Shown here in pieces: positions 11,685 through 23,100 of a stretch of 64,000 bases of DNA. A program made the position numbers and the translations under genes. Under the pieces are notes generated by a model that ran no database searches, was not told the origin of the DNA, and saw nothing but the letters and a program-made list of their open reading frames with translations. Source of the stretch: Eretmocerus hayati (lineage: Eukaryota; Arthropoda; Insecta; Hymenoptera; Aphelinidae); assembly GCA_029851415.1 (NCBI GenBank), contig CM056742.1, positions 159,159,121-159,223,120 of the forward strand, read 5' to 3'. How positions within the stretch are numbered: the stretch's first letter is position 1; each line of letters begins with the position of its first letter.

Positions 11685-14600
11685 ATGGGTCGTTTATCCC
11701 TTGTAACTCTCTTGGCCTCTTTGGCACTAGTGAGCGTAGTCTGCGCAGTTTCATTCAAATTTTTAGATAAAAAGTACGAGCTGTACGACACCGATGAGAA
11801 TTTCGACAAAATTATGAAAATTCTGGGTAAGTTCATATCATCTTCAGCAAGCAATATGTACAGTTTTGAAAATCTTGAATAATTCTGATGTAATAATGAG
11901 TTGGAACTCCTAATTTGAATGTACTCAAGGGCCAAATCCTTAGAAATCCAGTAAGCTATTTTTTTCGACATTTCGTTGGGTAACTTTGAGATGGCGATCA
12001 AATTGACAAGTCTCAAAATTCCACCAGCGTGATCAAGTGTTCAATAGTTTTATCTAGCTGGCAAAAATGGACAGGGGTGGAAAAGAAATGACTATATTCA
12101 TTGTTCCATGGAATTGTCTGTAATATTGGGCCAAGAGTTCTTTACATCTAAAATTTCCTCGAAATGTCGGACATAAGGAGAGGTCAAGAAGATGATTCGT
12201 GATTTGGATCTTCTTCATGAGCAAATCATTGCTCATTAGCCCGGCGGCCGAGCATGGTTCCGTAGCATTTTGGATGTGACCGGACAAAAGTTGTGTATTC
12301 CCATGTATTTTGACCCGCTGAATCCGATTTTCGATGGTGGAAAGTCGGAAAAGTGGGCCAAAAATTGTTATTAACAAATTATTGTTAACAATCGTAAAAT
12401 TGATTTTTTCGCTCCGGAAAAATTTTTTCTATAATTTTTGGCACATTTTGAATCAAAAAGGTCTCCACATAAATTCCATGAAAATGCACCGTTTTCCCGT
12501 GAAAAAATCGCAAAGTTTCAAAAAACACGATTTTTTCAATTTTGCAACAATTGTTGCTCGGCGGTGCAACGGAATTTTTTGATCCACCATGGCGCAAATT
12601 GATCCTTGAAGCCTCTCCTACTGATAGAAACCCCAAAGAAGTCAGTATGCTACCTCCTGTGAGTGTAAAAACGTCGAGAGCGACCCTCTATTTTTGGTGC
12701 ATTTCTCGCTATACATACACTTACCCATACCCAAGCTCGCGACATGATTCCCTTCCGTGGGCTTCGTGCGCTAGGGTCACATGTAGATAAATAATTCCTC
12801 GTATTTTTGCGTACGTGTGTGTGAAAACTTCTTGGGAAACTCTTGGAAAATTTCGGAAAATTCATTGTAAAAAATTGTATAAAAAACACGAAATTGACTC
12901 TGATAGAACAAGAACGCTGTGACCTCTTCGAGTAGAACGGTTCAGGAGATTTTGGGAGAATACAACAGTCATCAATGATTTTCACGTTGGATGTATGACA
13001 TACGCGTCTATATCAGCGTCGAATCAAACTAAATCTACTGATCCGAATACCGGGTACTATAGTAGGGAAAAAATACTTTCATGTACTGGGGTGAATATTA
13101 GTATGTCAAGAATTGATTATAAAATCATGAAGATGCTACTTTATTCTTGCATTTCTGACCTCTTTGGCAAAAGCAAAACGAGCAACAATTTACTCCAGGT
13201 GCTACACATACACAAGTTGATTTAGAGCAAACCTGATGGCCCTAGCAACTTGGGATCAACTCTGATGGTGGAGGAGTGAGAATTTCCACCCTAGCAGGTA
13301 CCATCGCGCCTTCTTTTAAAACATACCCAAATTCCAACGGATTAAGCACTATAGCATCTGGGCGCTTATATGTGTTGATACCAGTCCTCCGCGCCGTTGG
13401 ACACTTCATTTGAGCGATCTGTTATTTCAACTTATACTTAATAGTATCAATTTCTTGTGGTGACTAGAATTTTTACTGATGGATGGAACTGCATTGTTGG
13501 GAATGTGCTTCGCTTCTTTTGAGCAAGTTCAATCCAGCCAGAAGTTCGCGCGCAGCACAACTTCTCACGGCGGGAGATTTGAATTCTCACATGGAACATA
13601 GTATGGTAGAACTTGCTGACAACGAAGAAATCGGAGGAAATGCTTCTCTCTTTTATCAAATATATGTTATAGCGCTGTTGATATCATACATTTTGTAGAG
13701 TAATCATCGAAGTTGGGAAAATTTGCAGCATTGTTGAAATCAAGGTCTGGACGTATCAATATTATTGAGGTCACCACGACTCGGTATTCAGATCAAAAGA
13801 TTTAGTTTGATTCGACGCTGATATAAACGCGTATGTCATACATCCAACGTGAAAATCATTGATGACTTTTGTAAACTCCCAAAATCTCCTGAACCGTTCT
13901 ACTCGAAGAGGTCACAGCGTTCTTGTTTTATCAGAGTCAATTTCGTGTTTTTTATACAATTTTTTACAATGAATTTTCCGAAATTTTCCAAGAGTTTTCC
14001 AAGAAGTTTTCACACACACGTACGCAAAAATACGAGGAATTATTTGTCTACATGTGACCCTAGCGCACGAAGCCCACGGAAGGGAATCATGTCGCGAGCT
14101 TGGGTATGGGTATAAGTGTATGTATAGCGAAAAATGCACCAAAAATAGAGGGTCGCTCTCGACGTTTTTACACTCGCAGGAGGTAGCATACTGACTTTTT
14201 TGGGGTTTCTATCAGTAGGAGAGGCTTCAAGGATCAATTTGCGCCATGGTGGATCAAAAAATTCCGTTGCACTGCCGAGCAACAATTGTTGCAAAATTGA
14301 AAAAATCGTGTTTTTTGAAACTTTCCGATTTTTTCACGGGAAAACGGTGCATTTTCATGAAATTTATGTAGAGACCTTTTTGATTCAAAATGTGCCAAAA
14401 AATATAGAAAAAAATTTTCCGGAGCGAAAAAATCAATTTCACGATTGTTAACAATAATTTGTTAATAACAATTTTTGGCCCACTTTTCCGACTTTTCACC
14501 ATCGAAAATCGGATTCAGCGGGTCAAAATACATGGGAATACACAACTTTTGTCCGGTCACATCCAAAATGCTACGGAACCATGCTCGGCCGCCGGACTAC

Positions 14601-15792
14601 ATCTGTTTTGTGGGATTTATTATTGTGCGAATGAAATCTACGTACAATAGAGCAAGTATTAATGTAATTGCAGTTGTGGGTGTTGTGCTCGATGTGACAT
14701 TTTTTCCCCCAATGATTTTCGTTTCATTGGGAGGCCTTCGCTCTGGATACTTTTTCTACACGTGAAAATTTTTTTCGCAAAATGAAAATCCATATGTCGA
14801 TTTATGTTATCCATCTTTGGATAATTTTAGGTCCTGACTACATAATAATTTTTCAGACTATCATTCGGTGCTCGACAATTGAACACTCTTTGTTTAGTTC
14901 AATCATTACATAAGAATTCCAAAGTATCAAAAAGCTCAATCTTTTTCACAGATGTCAGTTTGATCAAACGTGGGTTTGCGAAAGTTGCAAAGCCTGTGGT
15001 TTCGTTGAAAGAACACTATGGCGTGTATACGTTTACTACCAAGTCTGCTTTCAAAGACCATCAGATCACATTCAGACCCAACGAAGAATTCAATCAAGAG
15101 ACGCTTGATGACAGAAAAAATGTGAAAAGCGTCATCAGATTGGAGGGTAACAAGATGATTGAAACACAGTACGGAAATAAGGTTGTCACGATTACCCGCG
15201 AGTTCAGCGAAGACCGATTGATCACAGTAAGTAAAAATAATCGACCGAATCACATATGGAGCAAATTTCTTTGATGATAATGTGTAGAATACGATCAGGC
15301 AACACAATTCAGTATTCTAATATCGTTTCAAAGTTGTTGAAAAGTTCAAAATTTTAGGAAAATTATGAATCATCAAATCACTCAGTAGGGGAAGGCCAGG
15401 CCTTTGGATCACCAATCCTTTCCAAAAATTTTCTACAGTTCTGTGCCACCTAGAATATGAAGAATCCAGAGTAACTTTGTCAAATGGGGCTTCTGTTCGG
15501 AGCTACAAGCAAAAACGTTAGCCTCAGTGGCTGTATCTTTGGAAAGGAGGCCCATTTGACGGAGTTACTCCGGATTCTTCATATTCTAGGTAGTACTAAA
15601 CTGTCAAAAAATTTTGGAAAGGGTTGATGATCCAAAGGCGTGGTCCTCCCCTTGCCAGTCTGATTGAGCTGATCTTCCTCATCTCTGTGCAATGCAGCCC
15701 TAAATCTGTTATTTAATACGTTCTTGATTTTCTTACAGACAACGGAAGTTGACGGAATAACGTCCGTGAGGAAGTACAAATTGATTGGTTAA
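11685..15792 (+). CDS. Secreted fatty-acid-binding protein, copy 2 (three exons)
   Basis: Exons 11685-11826, 14952-15226 and 15739-15792 have exactly the same lengths and phases as in gene 1 and give 156 aa. The signal peptide (residues 1-20) is identical. The mature protein differs at scattered sites: FLDKKYELYDTDENFD near its start, DVSLIKRGF for DVGWVKRGL at the exon 2 start, and TTEVDGITSVRKYKLIG in exon 3. The R-x-Y clamp (VRKY) is kept. All splice sites and the reading frame are intact despite a 2.36-kb element in intron 1 and a hairpin element in intron 2, so the gene is probably functional. Substitutions cluster at the start of exon 2 and in exon 3, which may mean some change in ligand pocket or entry. 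That is inference. Confidence 0.88.
12237..14599. mobile_element. 2.36-kb foldback element in intron 1 of FABP gene 2
   Basis: Very long inverted arms, 12237 to about 13054 and about 13779-14599, are nearly identical and enclose a unique spacer of about 720 bp. The termini are TAGCCCGGCGGCCGAGCATG and, inverted, TAGTCCGGCGGCCGAGCATG. CAT lies on both sides (12234-12236, 14600-14602) and may be a 3-bp target duplication. Gene 1 has the uninterrupted site at about 1478-1484. The spacer (13055-13778) has a short + frame (13483-13698) without recognisable homology. No transposase is visible, so movement would need a partner in trans. Confidence 0.9.
15387..15655. mobile_element. Hairpin MITE in intron 2 of FABP gene 2
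   Basis: About 269 bp forming one long imperfect hairpin: the left arm begins AGGGGAAGGCCAGGCCTTTG, and the right arm ends with the inverse of AAGGGGAGGACCACGCCTTT. CAGT flanks it at 15383-15386 and 15656-15659. At the matching place gene 1 (about 2200-2208) reads CTACTCAGTCTGATTG without interruption. Non-coding. Confidence 0.8.
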
Positions 15793-15828
15793 CAGACCAC
15801 CGCCTGAATTAAAAAATACTGTAAATGT

Positions 15829-15834
15829 AATAAA
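15829..15834 (+). terminator. Poly(A) signal of FABP gene 2
   Basis: AATAAA in the same position relative to the stop codon as in gene 1, within a well-conserved 3' sequence. Confidence 0.75.
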
Positions 15835-16310
15835 GTCTCTGCAACACTCATAATCTGCTCAATTGTTCTTTTGCAAATTACACTCGCACAAACCCTGTTA
15901 GATTCTTCATTGCTCGTAATAACCATCATCATAAAAGCTCATTGAAGGATTGGTTGGATATATACTGGTGTCCAACCAAATGAAAATCTTGGGGTATTTC
16001 GTCCAGGAAATCGAACGGATATTGGCGCCATCATCTACCAAGAGCTTCTTCAATGAGGGCGAGAAAATTGTATAACTCAGGTTATTGAGATGTTGCTGTG
16101 TCGTATGGGGATAATTTCATACGAGAAACGCTGTAGGAAGAAACTCTATCTCTCAGATTGATTCCGTTCTTAGAGCAAAATCTAACGAATTTGAAACAAA
16201 AATTTTCAAAATAAGCAAGTGCTCCATCTGGAGTAGGATTTGATCTTACCAAAAGCATCTGTACTTCGAGATCTGTACTTCGAGATGCATGATCAAGTTT
16301 GAACAATGAC

Positions 16311-16640
16311 GTGGTTGTCATATTTTCGATAAACTGTGATATATTTCTTAATATTGAATCCAATAAAACCAAGGGACGGATAAAGGGGTGGTAAGGGGCA
16401 ATCCTACTCTTCTCCACAGGCAAACGCGCGCGCGGCGGAAAATTCCGCGAACCGACCCCCGGCCCCCGATGGGTACTTCGATCCGAACCTAGATGATAAA
16501 ACACGAATCAAATCGATCAGGCTCATCAATATGAACTATTTGATTACAGATATTGATAATCAGCGTGATCAGTTTTGATATTAAACAATTTTGTGAAATG
16601 ATCATTTTTTCTACGTGATGTAAAGTGAAACTATGGGCAA
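16311..16640. other. 330-bp segment specific to unit B
   Basis: Unit A runs directly from 'gaacaata' to 'gagatattt' (about 2840-2855). Unit B has about 330 bp between these points. The segment contains a GC-rich patch (16421-16490, with 'gcgcgcgcggcgg') in otherwise AT-rich DNA. No clear terminal repeats or coding content; origin unknown. Confidence 0.5.
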
Positions 16641-16906
16641 GAGATATTTTTGGGAATTGGAAACTTAACTCCAAACAAATTCGACTACTAACGTTTTTTT
16701 GAGCCCAGTTTTCACGAAATTCGACAGAAATCCAAAAATAAACTCTATAAGGATTTCATCTACCTGCTGAATCGATTGAACTGTGAACTAGGCATACAAA
16801 ATTCATCTATGGTGAGATTAATGATAGACGCTTATTCTCACCAAAGGATGTTAAATCGACGATAAAACGCTTACATGAACACAAGAACATCGATTGAAAC
16901 AGTAAA

Positions 16907-17407
16907 TTTTTATTATTATTATTATTATTTATTTATTATTTTTTTTTTCATGTGTTCAACGGTCGTCTTCAGTCATGATGGACTATTACAACCGGGGCGG
17001 ATCTCGTGGGTTTAACATTTCGTGTTTTATCGTGGCGAGTTTGAGATCCAGCCACTCACCCTAACCTTATTCCTCTCCGCATTTGCCCGGGAATCATGCC
17101 CGTGGAGGGAGAGAAAAATTCCTGAGGGGAGAGAACCTCCTCCGGGGAGTTCGGCACATTCGTCATGCTACCTTTACGGTGCTCATGCCACGTTTTGTGA
17201 GCATGAATATCGATATTGTAACATTCCGTGCCTCCCGCTCACGTTGCTGAGGTGTAAGTGTCAACTAATCGATCAGAAAAGTCAACGAGTCGAGGTTGAG
17301 TAGACTGAGATGGGCGGTCACCCATCCAAGTACTAACCGAGCCCGACAATGATTAACTTCGATGATCGGCCGAGCTGACACCCAGTGACCCCACCAACTG
17401 TGTCGGT
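16907..17407 (-). mobile_element. 5S-rRNA-derived SINE (SINE3-like)
   Basis: On the minus strand the element starts near 17407. Its head contains a 5S rRNA-like block with the internal promoter region (GATCATCGAAGTTAATCATT, then GGTTAGTACTTGGATGGGTG) at about 17308-17380. An unrelated body follows, and it ends in an A/T-rich tail of AAT/TAA repeats at 16907-16945. Direct repeats flank it: AAACAGTAAA at 16897-16906 and AAACCAGTAAA at 17408-17418. Unit A has the unfilled site (about 3207-3217). The class (RNA polymerase III-transcribed SINE with a 5S promoter) is well supported by this layout. Confidence 0.85.
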
Positions 17408-17605
17408 AAACCAGTAAAATTACGCTCTATTATGACACGTAGCTCAAAGTTAGTACGTGACAATGAGTGATCCACGAATAGCATCTTATACACTCATGAT
17501 AGAACTAACCTTTGCGTCGCATCATTGGAGCTACATACGTTTCGACAATCGAGTACTCTAACTGAAATATGTTCCACTTTCCTGACGAATAGTTCAACAA
17601 TACAA

Positions 17606-20007
17606 GGTAAGTGTACCGAACATGCTCTTTGTACCTAAGTGGCCCCCATATATCGATCTCGAGAATGGTCAGTCGTTGACCTTCGCGCAATTTTTTTTAC
17701 GTTCATTATGTTACAATATAAAAAGCTGAGTGATCTGAACCGACCTGGAATGAGTTCTGCGAGCTGCCGGAGATGTAGAGCGAGTTTTGTTTTTTTCTTT
17801 TGCACAGCTGAGAAATCGCCAACAGAATCGTGTTCAGTAAAGCCGGTGCCAAAAAATTTTTGTTCGGACAATCTCAACGTACTTTAGCGCATTCGATTGT
17901 TTTTTTCAAGACCTTCAAAATTCTTTTCTGTCAATTACAAAACGACAAAAGTAGTGTGACCCAACCCTCGTGTGGTTATCTCGAAGGGGCGGGCGGTACG
18001 ACTGTTTTCACCAATCAGAACGTGTTTATCATGTCAAAATAGCTCGAAACGTAGTTGCACGGCGATTTACATCGTTTTTGACGAAAATAAGACAGCTTTG
18101 CACCACAAAATTAGACTTACTTCAGATCATTTTGGAGGTTTTGGAATATACATTGAAAAATGTTGAGGTAGATTAGAGTTGTTGAAGAAATGGCTTAAAG
18201 GGGGCAAGTTGGGTACACCCTTTCGCGAACTCGCAGAAAATAACTTTTTGTGAAAATTGTGATAGCTTGACTCTGGGAGGTCAAAACTGAGATCAATTCA
18301 GCTAATTCTAAAGGTTGATACAAGCTTTGGAATGCAATCAAGTACGTTGAAAGTCCTTTAGAACTGTTTCAGACGCTCGTCGAGAAATGTATAATAAAAA
18401 CTCAAAGACAGATCGGATCTCCTTCGGGTGGATATTCATATGCAGAGATAGAACCCATGATTTTATGTAAGAACAATGTAATTAGGATCCACGGATTGAC
18501 TTATAAGGCCTCACAATTGACCACTTGATTGACTTGTCCACTTGTATTGACCAAAGAATTCAAAAACTGAATGCTGTGCTTCACTGCAAGGATCTACATC
18601 GATTTGATTTGGAAATTGAATTTGATCCCAATTTGATGCGGCCCATAAAACAAGTAAGGATCAACAATTCAACGGAGGAAGATGTTATATTAAGGGCATT
18701 TATTGTCGAAGAGAGGTTGAAGGTGTCCCAGATTTACGGTTGATTTCCATGCAAATCAATCGGATTAGACTGAAATGTTGCTATAAAGAAGAAGTGACTT
18801 TATTCCAAATACCCCGACAGATGACTATGATTTGCATGACGACCTTTGAATAGGAATGAGCTACATCGTAGCATAGATTTGCCATGACCGAGGCCGAAGG
18901 GCAGCACAAAATTGATATCAAAGGTAGAAAAGAATAAGAAGAATCGTTACAAAAGAGTGTTGACGAATCAGATGATGCAAAGCATGTTATACATCAGAGA
19001 AAGACGTTACAATACAATACAAGATCAGGCAGAAGAGTGGCTCATGACATTTAAGGTAAGTGTACCCAACTTGCCCCCATTAAGCCATTTTCTTAATAAC
19101 TTTGGCTCATCTCCATATTTTCCAACGTACTCTAGCTCATTTTGAAGCTTGCCTCAAGGCCTTCAAAATGAGCAGAGATACGTCCAATTTAAATGGACTG
19201 GAGCCGAGCTGTTCAAATTCTCCCAAAAGGTGATTTTTGAGGGTTTACAAAAGTGTGTACCCAACTTGCCCCATTAAGCCTTTTTCTTAATAACTTTGGT
19301 TTACTTCAACGATTCTCAACGTGCTTTAACTCATTTTGAAGCTTGTTTGAAGACCTTCAAAATGCACTAAACTACGTCCAATTTGGATCAATTGGAGCCG
19401 AACTGTCTCAATTCTTCCGAAATAAATGATGGAAATCGGGGATAAAGTGTTTTTATCACCGTGCACGCACATTTGGAGCTTTTCGGTGGTTCGAAACACT
19501 GTTTTTGACCCATTTTGACGTGATGAACACGTTCTGAGTGGTGAAAAAAGTCGTTCTGCACGCCCTCTCAACTCGCCTCTCGAGATAAGCATATGGGGGC
19601 ATATTAGGTACACTCCAATGTTGGCATCCTTGTAAACAAATCGTCTCCGTGTTTTGCACATAAAACAGCTCTATATTCAAATTTTGCAATTTTGAGAAAT
19701 GGATTTTGAAGGTCTTGAAAAAATGAATCGAATGCGCTTAGGTACGTTAAGATTGGTTAAACTCAAAGAATTTGGCACCGATTTTACTAAAGGCGATTTC
19801 CTAGGTGCTTACTTAGCTAAGCAATCACGAAAGATAGAAAAATCACTTTAGATTTTCTGCAGAACGCAGAAATGATTCGGGGTCGACGCAAACTACTTAC
19901 TTTCTCATATTTCACTATAACAAACGTAAAAAAAATTTTCGGGAGGCCAAGGAGTGCCCATCCCCGAGATCGACATATGGGGGCAAGTTGGGTACACTCA
20001 CCTTATA
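17606..20007. mobile_element. 2.4-kb foldback element of the GGTRAGTGTACC family
   Basis: The left arm (about 17606-18060) begins GGTAAGTGTACCGAACATGC and continues to CCCCCATATATCGATCTCGA. The right arm (about 19510-20007) is an inverted relative that begins AAGGTGAGTGTACCCAACTT. Both arms also share ACCTTCAAAATTC-like and CAGAACGTGTT stretches. Internal sub-repeats (18163-18365, 19054-19420) match 4431-4690 and each other. Open frames inside (17505-17690, 18525-18743, 18912-19145, 19326-19661) look like chance frames. The outer right end is interrupted by the LINE. Confidence 0.65.
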
Positions 20008-20151
20008 GAATAGAATAGAACTTTATTTTCCTTGTACAGCTTGATGCTTTTTACAATGTCGTTTTCCAAGTCTTGTAATCTCAATCATGAATACAAACAT
20101 ATATATATATACATATCTTACACATGTGTTTCCAAGTTTCATTGCTTTGAT

Positions 20152-23100
20152 TCAAGCAACTTGATGTCCTGATTTCTTCGCCAGTTTCTCAAAAGCTTGA
20201 GCGTAGCGGCATGTGCCAGGGTGAATTTTCCCTTTCAAAAGTTCCATCAGATTCCTCGTGAGTGTTTCTTCCTCTGTATTTTGACCTGTCCATTCCTCTA
20301 TAGCTTTTTGCCATCTTGGGTCTATCTTCTTCCTCGCCTCCTCACATTTCCAAATATGTACCAGGTTCTCGTTATCCAGTCCACACACCCTGCATATTTT
20401 GTCCTTGAATCCTTTCTTTCCTTCCTTGCTGATACTTCCACACCTAATCCTTGCCCATTGCTCTTTTAGATCTCCCTCAATTCCTTTGTTTTCCCAGTAC
20501 TCCTCTTGTCCGGGACTCTCCTTCAGAAATTTGTAGTATTTCCAATATTCCGATCCAGCTATTTTCCTCCAGTCGTTTTGCATTTGCTGATCTCGTCTGG
20601 TTCTTATAAGTCTGTTCATTCCTTGTTCAATTTGATCCATGTTACCAGCATCCCTCATCATTCCTACAGTGGTTCCGTCCCCTACCTGGACGAATGCGTT
20701 TTCCATCTCTTTCATCCACTTCGACGGATCTTTATTCGCAAGCCCTCTCAACTCCTCGTTGAGGCACACCTTGGGCCATCTTTCATCTCCCATTTCAATG
20801 ACTTTTTGTAGATAGCTGCTTGCTCTTCTCTTTGTTTCTAGTTCGATTCCATTTAGTCCTGTTTCCATTCTCCATATGTAATCAGGTGTGTTTATGTTCA
20901 GACCTAGTGCCATTTTTGCTACTCTCGCTTGTAATTGTTCTGCTTCTTTTCTTTGAGACCAGCCCCAGATCTCGCTTCCATACAGGCTTCCCGACTTTGC
21001 AAGTACGTTCATAAGGTACAGCCTTCCTTTTAGTGTGTCTATCTTTGCCCTTCTGGTGAGACCCCATGTCGAGTTTGCCATCTTCCTTCCTTTGTCTGTA
21101 ATTTTCCTCACATGGGTTGCGTGTGTTCCTTTGCTCGTAAACCAGTAGCCTAAATATTTGAATTCGTTCACGATCTCTAGCTGACTTCCTTTGTAATTCC
21201 AAGTTTCGTCTTTTCTTCTCCTGCCTCCTCCACTACATATTAAAATTTTTGTCTTTTCTTTGTTCACCTCAATTTCGTTGATGTCACTGTATTTTTCAAG
21301 TCCTTTCAGCATTCCTTGCAATTCTTCTGGTGATTCAGCTATCATCACCACATCGTCTGCAAATTTGAGACCATAAATCTTCACTTTTCCAATGACTGTG
21401 CCTCCTACTCTGCGTTTCTTCCACATTTCGTCCAAATCGTCCAGGGAGACTCCAAATAAAGTAGGGCTGAGCGGGCATCCCTGCCTCACCCCTGTCTCAA
21501 CATTAAAGTTTGCTGTAGGTCCGTGAGGGGTTAGCACCTCCACCCTTGTTTCCTTGTAGATTTCCTTGATCATCCTCAACATTTTTCCATTGACGCCTGC
21601 TTTGACCAGTTTGTCTATCAATTTTCCTCTGTTTACCAAGTCAAATGCCGTTCTGAAATCAATAAATGCCAAGTATAGTTTCTTGTTCCTTTTTAGTCGA
21701 TTTCCAATGATACAATTTAATGTAAAGATGTGGTCTATGGTGCTCCTTCCGCTTCTGAAACCAGCTTGACTTTCCTCGAACTTCCCTTCTACCTCTAGAT
21801 AAAATCTCAGCCTCCCATCCATGATCATTGCGAGGATTTTGTAGATTATGCTGAGAAGTGATATTCCTCTGTAATTTCTTGTTATTTTCTCATCCCCGCT
21901 TTTGTGTATCGGGTAGATTTGCGCTAGTCTCCATTCCTCGATAAACTCTCCTCCGTCCCAGAGTTCGTTGAGTAAGTCCAGAAGTTCCTGTTTCCAACGT
22001 GATGTTAAATTCTTATAAAACTCGCCTCTAATTCCGTCTGGGCCTGCCGCTTTTCCGTTTTTCAGTTTCGATAATACCAACTGCAGTTCTGCCATGGTTA
22101 TTTTTCTGTTCATTTCGCTTGCCCGTTCGGTCTCACATGTACTTTCCTCGATTCTATGTAACTCATCTTCCATAACTTGTTGATGCGGTCCGCTCGCCAG
22201 CAAATTTTCAAAGTGTTTTTTCCATTCCTCTTTCGAGATCTCCGTTCCTGCTGCCTTCTTCCTCGGCCTATATGCTTTCATCGCTCTCCAGAATTCTGTC
22301 ATGTTTTTGCTCCCTCTAACCTTCTTCCATTTTTCCTCTGCGTCCTGGCGTTTCCTATCCTGTTTGAGTTTGCGTAGTAACCGTCTCTCGTTCCTCAGTT
22401 TTTCCTTGTTATGGTCTGTTTTTTCCGACAAATACTTCTTCAGGCAATTCCATACTAATTTTCTTTGTTCCCTTATATTTGCTGGTAAATTCCTATTCCT
22501 CGGTCTGTCTCTGCCAGTGCATTCTTCTACCACCATGTTTGCACTTTGTCCTGCCTCCCATATGCATTTCCTTAGATTTAACCACCTTTCTTCCACATTA
22601 AAAAATTCCGTCGACTCCAGGCTCTTTTCCAATTCTTCCAATTTCTCTTCATATTTTGCCTTGAGATCTTGTTTCCATACAAGTTTACTACGTGTGGGTG
22701 TTTCTTCTCGTCTATTCTCTCCCACTTCTGTGTCGGCTGACTCTTCCGCCCTAATCCTAAAGGTGAGGGGTAGATGATCTGATTCTGTTCTGGCTATCAC
22801 CTCTAATCTTCCTACCAAATTTCCCCATTCGTCCTCGCTGTCCATCACGTAGTCCAAAACTGAGCCTCCATCTCCTACGTATGTAACCTCTCCGTGCCAA
22901 TCTCCCTCCGTTCTTCCATTCCGTATTTCTAATCCAAGTTTTCCACAGAATTTAAGCAGCTTTTCACCTTCTCTGTTCAGCTTTCCATCTTCCGAGTTTT
23001 TTGAGCCCCCCTCATTCGCAATCCGTGCATTAAAGTCTCCTGCGATAACCACGGCTCTACCTGCACCCGAATGTGTCTCCACCTGTTTTTCCAGACAGCT

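Larger units (their letters stand above)
11537..17442 (+). repeat. Segmental duplication unit B (FABP gene 2 and flanks)
   Basis: Paralogous to 1-3242. Unit B is longer only because of inserted elements at 12237-14599, 15387-15655, 16311-16640 and 16907-17407. The spacing between the two ATGs is 11536 bp. Confidence 0.9.

Noticed and set aside
12650..14502. Mirror-image open frames of 70-110 codons
   Set aside because: They occur in both arms of the foldback element as copies of the same non-coding inverted repeat.
17300..17407. Functional 5S rRNA gene
   Set aside because: Only part of the molecule is recognisable, it has an unrelated 3' body and a repeat tail, and it is flanked by a target-site duplication.
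17505..17877. Copia-type integrase fragment on the minus strand ('EIDIWGPL')
   Set aside because: A single short motif resemblance split between frames. The region is the arm of a foldback element and has no other pol motif.
18525..18743. Third FABP-like exon (72 codons)
   Set aside because: No similarity to exon 2 of the FABP genes, no signal peptide and no matching splice phases.
22301..22777. Plus-strand 158-codon frame rich in F, L and S
   Set aside because: Antisense shadow of the LINE ORF2. The same applies to the other plus-strand frames between 20152 and 24900.
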